Assembly: GCA_009469675.1 (NCBI GenBank)
Contig: SSSZ01000040.1
Location: 1-49,663, forward strand
Direction: 5' to 3'
Source of the DNA: Azonexaceae bacterium
Lineage (GTDB): Bacteria > Pseudomonadota > Gammaproteobacteria > Burkholderiales > Rhodocyclaceae
DNA length: 49,663 nucleotides
The translations under genes and the position numbers were made by a program. Within the stretch, counting starts at the first letter, position 1. Each line of letters starts with the position of its first letter. The notes beneath the pieces were generated by a model. It saw only the letters and a program-made list of their open reading frames with translations, was not told the DNA's origin and searched no databases. Shown here piece after piece: positions 34,819-42,166 of this stretch.

Positions 34819-34824
34819 TGACAG
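34812..34824. promoter_or_regulatory. Palindromic operator candidate over the livK -35 box
   Basis: CTGTCA and TGACAG are separated by a single A, giving a 6-bp inverted repeat in the livK / PilZ-fusion divergent region. Its position over the livK -35 hexamer would suit a repressor. The cognate regulator is not encoded nearby in an obvious way. Confidence 0.4.
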
Positions 34825-34925
34825 TCTTGGCTTGCGAGGCCGTACAATGCTGGCCCTATCTCCCGGCGACAGTGCTAGACTAGAAGCGATATGCCAGTGG
34901 GAAAAACTGGTTGGAGGGGGTTCCA

Positions 34926-36236
34926 ATGTTTCGCAAGCTCACGTCGTATCTGCGGCAGACGGTCCACAATCTGACCCGGCGGGGCATCGCCATGCTTCCC
35001 CGCGGCCGCCGCTTCGAGGTTTTCCGCTCCTTCGTCGATTGCGACCCCGCCCCCAGCGAACGCCTGGTGCTGAAGATCGCCGAGACCCGCGAAGAACTCG
35101 AAGCCTGCTTCACCCTCCTGCACGACGCCTACGTCGATAGCGGCTTCATGACGCCGGACCCGTCCGGCATGCGGGTCACCATCTACCACGCCCTGCCCAC
35201 CACGACCACGCTCTGCGCCAAGATCGACGACCGGGTGGTCGGTACCATTTCGCTCATCCGCGAAAGCGCCCTGGGTTTTCCCCTGCAGCGCATCTTCGAC
35301 CTGACGGCGGTGCGGGCCAAGGAAGGCAATATCGCCGAAGTCTCGGCCCTCGCGGTGCACCCCAAGTTCCGCCGCACCGGCGGCAGCATCCTCTTTCCGC
35401 TGATGAAGTTCATGTACGAGTACTGCACGACCTTCTTCGACACCCGCCACCTGGTGATCGCGGTCAATCCCCGGCACATCGAGATGTACGAATCGCTGCT
35501 CTTTTTCCAGCGCCTGTCGGCCAACGTTGTGGAAAACTACGATTTCGTCAATGGCGCCCCGGCGGTGGGCGCCACCCTGGACCTGCGGGCCGCCCCTGAA
35601 ACCTTCCGCCGCGCCTACGCCAACAAACCGGCGCGCCGCAACCTTCACGCCTACTTCCTGGAAACCAAGCTGGCCAACATCCAGATGCCGCACCGGCGTT
35701 TCTACACCACCAACGATCCGGTGTTGACACCGGAACTGCTGGATTACTTCTTCAACCAGCGCACCCGGGTTTTCGCCTCCCTCAGCGACCGGAAGAAAAC
35801 GCTTCTCCATTCGATCTACGACCTGGCGGGCTACCGTGCCGTCCTGCCGCCCGAACCACCCCACGAAGAAGGCGTCGAAATCCGCCGGCACGAACGCTTC
35901 TCGGTGCGCTGCCCGGGCCGCATCATCTTTACCGGCGCCAACGGCGAGCCGGAAAAAGTCGGCCTCGAGGTCGTCCAGGTTTCGAGCTACGGCTTCCAGG
36001 CCCGCACCCGCGACCCCCTGCCCCTGGACGTCTGGGGGGAAGCCAAAATTCACCTGGGGCGCGACGAAACCTCGATCATCAAGGCCCTGGCCGTACGCGA
36101 CCGCGGCAACGGCTTCTACGGCTTCAAACTCGGCGAACCGGACCTCATCTGGCGCAAGTTCGTCACCGCCCTCTACGCCGGCAGCACCCACGGCGACCTC
36201 GACAACGCCACCGCCTTCCTGCACCAGAGCCGCTAG
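34926..36236 (+). CDS. Acyltransferase-fold (FeeM/GNAT-like) protein fused to a PilZ domain
   Basis: A 436-residue cytoplasmic protein of two parts. Residues ~45-200 have a GNAT/autoinducer-synthase-like fold: LKIAETREELEACFTLLHDAYV, MRVTIYHALPTTTTLCAKIDDRVVGTISL, and NIAEVSALAVHPKFRRTGGSI, which resemble the core of N-acyl amino acid synthases (FeeM). Residues ~318-412 form a PilZ domain: RRHER at 320-324 fits the RxxxR c-di-GMP-binding arm, and QVSSYG at 351-356 stands for (D/N)xSxxG with Q in place of D/N. The inference is an acyl-amino acid or related lipid synthase gated by c-di-GMP. GGAGGGGG precedes the ATG at 34926. It is divergent from livK. The substrate is unknown and the acyltransferase assignment is by pattern only. 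Confidence 0.82.
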   Translation: MFRKLTSYLRQTVHNLTRRGIAMLPRGRRFEVFRSFVDCDPAPSERLVLKIAETREELEACFTLLHDAYVDSGFMTPDPSGMRVTIYHALPTTTTLCAKIDDRVVGTISLIRESALGFPLQRIFDLTAVRAKEGNIAEVSALAVHPKFRRTGGSILFPLMKFMYEYCTTFFDTRHLVIAVNPRHIEMYESLLFFQRLSANVVENYDFVNGAPAVGATLDLRAAPETFRRAYANKPARRNLHAYFLETKLANIQMPHRRFYTTNDPVLTPELLDYFFNQRTRVFASLSDRKKTLLHSIYDLAGYRAVLPPEPPHEEGVEIRRHERFSVRCPGRIIFTGANGEPEKVGLEVVQVSSYGFQARTRDPLPLDVWGEAKIHLGRDETSIIKALAVRDRGNGFYGFKLGEPDLIWRKFVTALYAGSTHGDLDNATAFLHQSR

Positions 36237-36305
36237 CCGGCGCCGCCGGGCGCAAGCGAGGCATTTGGGCGTAAACTGCCGGTTCCCGCAGCCCATCGCC
36301 CGACC

Positions 36306-37694
36306 ATGACTCCCAGCACCCTGCCGCCGGAACTGGCGGACGCCCTGCACCAACGCTTCGGCAGCCGCTTTTCCCGCGGCGATTCGGTCCGTCTCCAGCA
36401 CGGCCGCGACGAATCCCCCCACGGCCCCCTCCCCCCCGACGCCGTAGTCTTCGCCGCAAGCACAGCGGAAGTCGCCGCCGCCATGACCCTCTGCGCCGCC
36501 CATGGCGTCCCGGTCATTCCCTACGGCGTCGGCAGTTCGGTCGAAGGCCACGTTCTGGCCCCGCACGGCGGAGTGAGCCTTGACCTTTCGGGCATGAACC
36601 GGGTATTGGAAATCCATGCCGAAGACGGCGACGCCACGGTGGAAGCCGGCGTCACGCGGAAACAGCTCAACGACGCCTTAAAGGGCAGCGGCCTCTTCTT
36701 CCCCATCGACCCCGGGGCCGACGCCACCCTGGGCGGCATGGCCGCCACCCGGGCCTCCGGTACCAACGCCGTGCGCTACGGCACGATGCGCGACAACGTC
36801 ATGGCCACCACGGCGGTGCTCGCCGACGGCCGCATCATCCGAACCGGCAGCCGGGCGCGCAAATCCTCCGCCGGCTACGACCTGACCCGCCTTCTGGTCG
36901 GTTCCGAAGGCACGCTGGCCATCATCACCGAACTGACGGTGCGCCTCTACCCCCTGCCCGAGGCGGTATCGGCCGCCGTCTGCGCCTTTCCCAGCATCGA
37001 TGCCGCGGTCCGGACGAGCATCCAGACCATCCAGTTGGGTGTCCCCGTCGCCCGCATCGAACTCGTCGACGCCCTCACCATCACTGCCATCAACGCCTAC
37101 AGCAAGACCAGCCTGGCGGTGGCGCCGACGCTCTTTTTCGAATTCCACGGCAGCCCGGCGAGCGTCGAGGAACAGGCCCGTACAGTGCAGGCCATCGCCG
37201 GCGACCAGGGCGGCCTCGATTTCGCCTGGGCCACCCGGCCCGAGGATCGCAGCCGGCTCTGGCAGGCCCGCCACGATGCGTATTTCGCCTGCCTGCAACT
37301 GCGTCCGGGGTGCCGCTGCGTGTCCACCGACGTCTGCGTGCCCATTTCCCGGCTCGCCGACTGCATCGCGGCCACGGCCAAAGACATCGCCCAGACCGAG
37401 CTTCCCGTCCCCATCCTCGGCCACGTAGGCGACGGCAATTTCCACCTGGTCATCCCGATCCTGCCGGATCGCCCGGACGAACAGGAACAGGCCGCATGGC
37501 TGAGGGGCCGGCTAGTCGAGCGGGCGCTGGCGATGGGCGGCACCTGCACGGGAGAACACGGCGTCGGCCTGGGCAAGCGCCAATACCTCGCGGCCGAACA
37601 CGGCGCCGAAGCGGTCGCCGTGATGCGCAGCCTGAAGGCCGCCCTCGACCCGGGCAATTTGCTCAATCCCGGCAAGATATTGCCGGAACGCTAA
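36306..37694 (+). CDS. FAD-linked oxidase, D-lactate dehydrogenase/glycolate oxidase (GlcD) family
   Basis: A 462-residue PCMH-type flavoprotein. VIPYGVGSSVEGHVLAPHGGVSLDLSGM binds the FAD pyrophosphate, PGADATLGGMAATRASGTNAVRYGTM and LLVGSEGTLAIITE follow, and the C-terminal substrate half has GHVGDGNFHLVI and TCTGEHGVGLGKR, whose histidines bind the 2-hydroxy acid. It closes with KAALDPGNLLNPGKILP. Length and motifs fit single-subunit D-lactate dehydrogenase (cytochrome or quinone linked); D-2-hydroxyglutarate or glycolate are other options. TAAACT at 36272-36277 may be a -10 box. It lies 103 bases before the fused Ior gene. Confidence 0.9.
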   Translation: MTPSTLPPELADALHQRFGSRFSRGDSVRLQHGRDESPHGPLPPDAVVFAASTAEVAAAMTLCAAHGVPVIPYGVGSSVEGHVLAPHGGVSLDLSGMNRVLEIHAEDGDATVEAGVTRKQLNDALKGSGLFFPIDPGADATLGGMAATRASGTNAVRYGTMRDNVMATTAVLADGRIIRTGSRARKSSAGYDLTRLLVGSEGTLAIITELTVRLYPLPEAVSAAVCAFPSIDAAVRTSIQTIQLGVPVARIELVDALTITAINAYSKTSLAVAPTLFFEFHGSPASVEEQARTVQAIAGDQGGLDFAWATRPEDRSRLWQARHDAYFACLQLRPGCRCVSTDVCVPISRLADCIAATAKDIAQTELPVPILGHVGDGNFHLVIPILPDRPDEQEQAAWLRGRLVERALAMGGTCTGEHGVGLGKRQYLAAEHGAEAVAVMRSLKAALDPGNLLNPGKILPER

Positions 37695-37796
37695 ATCTCC
37701 GCCAGAATCCAACCCGCGAAAGCACCGTCGCCGCTACCCGCGGCGGACGGCCTGAAAAAATCGCGCCCACAAGGCACGAACCACACGGAGACAACC

Positions 37797-40700
37797 ATGA
37801 GTGATCCCGCCATCGCGGCAGCCCTGGCACGCCCCGTCGATCCGGTTTCCCTGGACGACAAATACACCACCCTTTCCGGCCGCGTCTATCTCACCGGCAC
37901 CCAGGCCCTGGTCCGCCTGCCCATGTTGCAGCGCCTGCGCGACGCCGCCGCCGGACTCAACACCGCCGGCTTCGTTTCCGGCTACCGCGGCAGTCCCCTG
38001 GGGGGCCTCGACCAGGCCCTGTGGAAGGCCAAGCGGCATCTGGCCGACAACCACATCGTCTTCCAGCCCGGCATCAACGAAGACCTGGCCGCCAGCGCCG
38101 TCTGGGGCAGCCAGCAGCTCGACCTCTTTCCCGGCGCCCGCTACGACGGCGTCTTCGGCCTGTGGTACGGCAAGGGGCCGGGAGTCGACCGCAGCGGCGA
38201 CGTCTTCCGCCACGCCAACGCCGCCGGTACCGCCAGGCACGGCGGCGTCATCGTCATCGCCGGCGACGACCACGCCGCCAAGTCGTCTACCCTGCCCCAC
38301 CAGACCGAGCACGTCTTCAAGGCAGTGATGATGCCGGTGCTCTACCCGTCCAATGTCCAGGAATACCTCGACTACGGCCTGCACGGCTGGGCCATGAGCC
38401 GCTATTCGGGCTGCTGGGTAGCCTTCAAGGCCCTGGCCGACACGGTGGAGACCTCGGCCTCGGTGCGGGTGGACCCGCTGGCCCTGCCCATCGTCCTGCC
38501 CACCGACTTCGAACTCCCCCCCGACGGCCTCAACATCCGCTGGCCCGACCCGCCCCTGGTCCAGGAAGCGCGGCTCCTCAACGTCAAGCTCTACGCCGCC
38601 CTGGCCTACGCCCGGGCCAACCGCCTCAACCGGGTGATGATCGACAGCCCGGCGCCGCGCCTGGGCATCCTCACCGCCGGAAAATCCTACCTGGATGTCC
38701 GCCAGGCCCTCGACGAACTCGGCATCGACGACAATCTCGCCGCCGAGATCGGCATCCGCCTCTACAAGGTCGGCATGGTCTGGCCCCTCGAGGCCGACGG
38801 CGTGCGCCGCTTCGCCGAAGGGCTGGAGGAAATCCTGGTGGTCGAGGAAAAGCGCCAGCTCCTCGAATACCAATTGAAGGAAGAGCTCTACAACTGGCGC
38901 GAGGACGTCCGCCCCCGGGTCATCGGCAAGTTCGACGAAAAGGGCGAGTGGGCCCTCGTCCCCGACAGCCGCGGCCACCTCCAGCACGGCGACTGGCTGC
39001 TCAACGCGGCAGGCGAGCTGCCGGTGGCCACCATCGCCCGGGCCATCGCGCAGCGCATTGGCCGCTTCTTCACCTCGCCGGCCATCGAAAACCGTCTGCG
39101 GATCATCGAAGCCAAGCAGTCGCCGCGCCACACGCCGGTTCTGCTGGCCGAACGCAAGCCCCATTTCTGTTCCGGCTGCCCTCACAACACCTCCACCGTC
39201 GTGCCCGAAGGCTCCCGCGCCGTCGCCGGCATCGGCTGCCACTACATGGCGACCTGGATGGACCGCCGCACCGCGACCTTCACCCACATGGGCGGCGAAG
39301 GCGTCCCCTGGGTCGGCCAAGCGCCGTTCACCAGCGAACGGCACGTCTTCGCCAATCTCGGCGACGGCACCTATTTCCATTCCGGCTTGCTCGCCATCCG
39401 CCAGGCGATCAGCGCCTTCAACCCCTCAAGCGGGGCGCCGCGGGAAAACGCCGGCCCGGACGCCCCCGGCATCACCTACAAGATTCTCTACAACGACGCC
39501 GTCGCCATGACCGGCGGCCAGGCCGTGGACGGCCAACTGTCGGTGGCGCAGCTGACGCGCCAGTTGGCGGCCGAAGGCGTGGAAACCATGGTCATCGTCA
39601 CCGACGACCCCGAGAAATACGCCACCGTCGCCGACCTCGCCCCCGGCGTGCCCATCCACCACCGCGACCACCTCGACCGCATCCAGCGCGAGCTGCGGGA
39701 GCGGCCCGGCGTCTCGGTCCTCATCTACGACCAGACCTGCGCCACCGAGGCCCGGCGCCGCCGGAAGCGGGGCAAGCTGCCGGCGGTGACGCAGCGGGTC
39801 TTCATCAACGAGGCGGTGTGCGAAGGCTGCGGCGACTGCTCGACCCAATCCAACTGCCTCGCCGTGGTGCCGGTGGAGACGCCCTTCGGGCGCAAGCGGG
39901 CTATCGACCAGTCGGCCTGCAACCAGGATTTCTCCTGCCTCAAGGGCTTCTGCCCCAGTTTCGTCACCGTCGAAGGCGGGGAACTGCGCCGCGGCAAGGC
40001 CCGCGAAACCGGCGACGCCGGCCTGCCGCCGCTGCCCGAAGCGCAACTTCCAGCCACCGCCACGCCCTACAATCTCCTCATCACCGGCGTCGGCGGTATG
40101 GGCGTCATCACCCTCGGCGCCCTCGTCGGCATGGCCGCCCACCTCGACGGCAAGGGCGTCTCGGTCCTCGACATGACCGGCCTGGCCCAGAAATACGGCG
40201 CCGTCTATTCTCATCTGCGTTTCGCCGACCGACCCGAGGACATCCACGCCGCCCGCATCGCCACCGGCGAAGCCCACGCCGTCCTGGGGGGCGATCTGGT
40301 GGTGAGCGCCGGGCCGGAAGCGCTGGCCAAGATGCTCGAAGGCCGCACCCGGGCCGTGTTCAGCCGTACCGAAACCCCGACCGCCGACTTCACGCGCAAC
40401 CCCGACTGGCTCTTTCCCCAGGCGGCCATGGAAAAGCGCATCGGCGACGCGGTCGGCACGGGCAACGCCGATTTCCTCGACGCCCAGCACCTCGCCACCT
40501 GCCTCATGGGCGATGCCCTGTTCACCAACATGCTCCTCCTCGGTTACGCCTGGCAAAAGGGCCTGGTGCCCGTGTCGCGGCAAGCCCTCGACCGGGCTAT
40601 CGAACTCAACGGCGCCGCCGTCGAAGCCAACCGCCAGGCCTTCGCCTGGGGTCGCCGGGCCGCCGCCCACCCGGACGCAGTCGCCCGCCTGGCCGGCCCC

Positions 40701-41342
40701 GCCCCCGCCGCCGAAGCGGCCGCACCCAGCCTCGCCGAACTCATCGCCCAGCGGAGCGACCACCTCACCGCCTACCAGGACGCGGCCCTGGCCGGGCGCT
40801 ACCGGCAGCGCCTGGAACCCGTCCTGGCCCGGGGCGACAACGCCCTCTCCCTGGCGGTTGCCCGCAATTACGCCAAGCTTCTGGCGATCAAGGACGAATA
40901 CGAGGTGGCGCGGCTCTACAGCCAGCCCGAGTTCCGGGAAAAACTCGCCGCCACCTTCGCCGGCGACTTCCGCCTGAGCTTCCATCTGGCGCCCCCGGGA
41001 CTGACCCGCCCAGGCCCCGACGGCCGGCCGGCCAAGCGGCGCTTCGGTCCCTGGATGCTCACCGTCTTCGGTTGGCTGGCCCGGCTGCGCGGCCTGCGCG
41101 GCACGGCCTTCGACTTGTTCGGCCGCAGCGCCGAAAGGCAGGAGGAACGCCGCCTGATCGCCGACTACGAGGCCGACCTTGCCCTGCTTGCCCAGGCCGC
41201 GGGGAGCGACCCCGCCGCCGCCCTGGCCCTGGCCGAATGGCCCGACCCGGTGCGGGGTTTCGGCCCGGTCAAGGCACAGGCGCTCGCCGCCGCCCGGCTG
41301 CGCCGCGGCGCCGCCCGGCGCGCCCTGGGAGCGGCGAGCTGA
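37797..41342 (+). CDS. Indolepyruvate ferredoxin oxidoreductase, fused alpha-beta type
   Basis: A 1181-residue TPP and iron-sulfur enzyme that oxidatively decarboxylates arylpyruvates to arylacetyl-CoA, reducing ferredoxin. In order: the PYR domain (GYRGSPLGGLDQALW, near 60), the TPP-binding domain (FCSGCPHNTST near 456; GGEGVPWVGQ, GDGTYFHSG), the iron-sulfur segment (CEGCGDCSTQSNC near 672; CNQDFSCLKGFC near 705), the gamma domain (LLITGVGGMGVITLG near 758, QKYGAVYSHLR), and a C-terminal ~230-residue extension typical of the fused family. Aerobic betaproteobacteria use this form for phenylalanine, tyrosine or tryptophan degradation. GGAG precedes the ATG. The neighbouring liv importer and CoA ligase fit an aromatic amino acid route, by inference. 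Confidence 0.93.
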   Translation: MSDPAIAAALARPVDPVSLDDKYTTLSGRVYLTGTQALVRLPMLQRLRDAAAGLNTAGFVSGYRGSPLGGLDQALWKAKRHLADNHIVFQPGINEDLAASAVWGSQQLDLFPGARYDGVFGLWYGKGPGVDRSGDVFRHANAAGTARHGGVIVIAGDDHAAKSSTLPHQTEHVFKAVMMPVLYPSNVQEYLDYGLHGWAMSRYSGCWVAFKALADTVETSASVRVDPLALPIVLPTDFELPPDGLNIRWPDPPLVQEARLLNVKLYAALAYARANRLNRVMIDSPAPRLGILTAGKSYLDVRQALDELGIDDNLAAEIGIRLYKVGMVWPLEADGVRRFAEGLEEILVVEEKRQLLEYQLKEELYNWREDVRPRVIGKFDEKGEWALVPDSRGHLQHGDWLLNAAGELPVATIARAIAQRIGRFFTSPAIENRLRIIEAKQSPRHTPVLLAERKPHFCSGCPHNTSTVVPEGSRAVAGIGCHYMATWMDRRTATFTHMGGEGVPWVGQAPFTSERHVFANLGDGTYFHSGLLAIRQAISAFNPSSGAPRENAGPDAPGITYKILYNDAVAMTGGQAVDGQLSVAQLTRQLAAEGVETMVIVTDDPEKYATVADLAPGVPIHHRDHLDRIQRELRERPGVSVLIYDQTCATEARRRRKRGKLPAVTQRVFINEAVCEGCGDCSTQSNCLAVVPVETPFGRKRAIDQSACNQDFSCLKGFCPSFVTVEGGELRRGKARETGDAGLPPLPEAQLPATATPYNLLITGVGGMGVITLGALVGMAAHLDGKGVSVLDMTGLAQKYGAVYSHLRFADRPEDIHAARIATGEAHAVLGGDLVVSAGPEALAKMLEGRTRAVFSRTETPTADFTRNPDWLFPQAAMEKRIGDAVGTGNADFLDAQHLATCLMGDALFTNMLLLGYAWQKGLVPVSRQALDRAIELNGAAVEANRQAFAWGRRAAAHPDAVARLAGPAPAAEAAAPSLAELIAQRSDHLTAYQDAALAGRYRQRLEPVLARGDNALSLAVARNYAKLLAIKDEYEVARLYSQPEFREKLAATFAGDFRLSFHLAPPGLTRPGPDGRPAKRRFGPWMLTVFGWLARLRGLRGTAFDLFGRSAERQEERRLIADYEADLALLAQAAGSDPAAALALAEWPDPVRGFGPVKAQALAAARLRRGAARRALGAAS

Positions 41343-41371
41343 CCGGGACACCAGGGCGGGGCAGGCTTAGA

Positions 41372-42160
41372 ATGGCGTCTTTGCCCCTGCCCGCCCCGCC
41401 CGTGTCCGCTTCGCCCCTGCGTCAACTCACCCTTCAGGCCGCCGCCGCCATCCTCGTCCTCTCGCTGGCCTGGCCGTACTACGGCCTCAAGGCCGAGGCC
41501 CTGCCCTGGTGGGAAACCAGCCTGGTCATCGGCGGCGTCGCCGGACTGTTGGCCACCCTGACCCGCCAGCCCTGGTGGTGGCGGGTCATGCATGCCGCGT
41601 TCGTGCCCCTGGGCTGGGTGGTTTCCCAACTGGCCATCGACCCCGGGTGGTTCCTCCTGGCCTTTTTCCTCCTGCTTCTCGTCTACCGCGGCGCGGTCAC
41701 CGAACAGGTGCCTCTCTACCTGACCAACCGCGCCACCGTCGCCGCCCTCGCCCAACTGCTCGCCGACCGCCCGCCTTCGGCCTTCCTCGACCTCGGCGCC
41801 GGCCTGGGCAGCACCGTCGTGCCGCTGGCCAGGAGCCTTCCCGGATGGTCTTTCGCCGGCGTCGAAAACGCCCCTCTGACCTGGCTGGCCGGCCGCCTGC
41901 GCAGCCTGGGCCAGGGCAACCTGGCCTGGCGCTGGGGTGATCTCTGGCACGCCGACCTGGCCGGCTACGGCGTCGTCTATGCCTTCCTTTCGCCGGCCCC
42001 GATGGCCGCCTTGTGGGACAAAGTGCGGGCCGAAATGCGGCCGGGGACGCTGTTCATCAGCAACAGCTTCGCCGTTCCCGACGCCGCTCCCGGCCGCGTC
42101 GTCGAAATCCCGGGCACGCCGCCGCGCCGGCTCTATCTCTACGAAATCGCCGCCGGCTAA
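41372..42160 (+). CDS. Membrane-anchored class I methyltransferase-like protein
   Basis: A 262-residue protein with three or four N-terminal membrane helices (about residues 18-110: LTLQAAAAILVLSLAWPYYG, LVIGGVAGLLATL, GWFLLAFFLLLLVY) followed by a SAM-type Rossmann domain: SAFLDLGAGLGSTVVPLAR is motif I, and FAGVENAPL is the acidic strand-2 end. VYAFLSPAPMAALWDKVRAEMRPGTLFISNSF follows the later strands. The substrate is unknown. The ATG at 41372 has GGGGCAGG upstream but overlaps a TAGAAT -10-like box (41368-41373), so a GTG at 41402 is an alternative start. The histidine kinase begins 6 bases after its stop. Confidence 0.8.
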   Translation: MASLPLPAPPVSASPLRQLTLQAAAAILVLSLAWPYYGLKAEALPWWETSLVIGGVAGLLATLTRQPWWWRVMHAAFVPLGWVVSQLAIDPGWFLLAFFLLLLVYRGAVTEQVPLYLTNRATVAALAQLLADRPPSAFLDLGAGLGSTVVPLARSLPGWSFAGVENAPLTWLAGRLRSLGQGNLAWRWGDLWHADLAGYGVVYAFLSPAPMAALWDKVRAEMRPGTLFISNSFAVPDAAPGRVVEIPGTPPRRLYLYEIAAG

Positions 42161-42166
42161 GCCGCC

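Noticed and set aside
41368-41373. TAGAAT as a leaderless promoter for the membrane methyltransferase gene
   Set aside because: It overlaps the preferred ATG, so transcription would start inside the gene, and no start codon lies at the expected +1. It is kept only as a reason to consider the GTG at 41402.
38021-42160. A 1379-codon open frame on the plus strand running through the fused indolepyruvate oxidoreductase
   Set aside because: Only its 3' end from 41372 is a real gene. The rest is Arg/Pro/Gly-rich out-of-frame translation of a well-supported enzyme gene, an effect of high GC at third positions.
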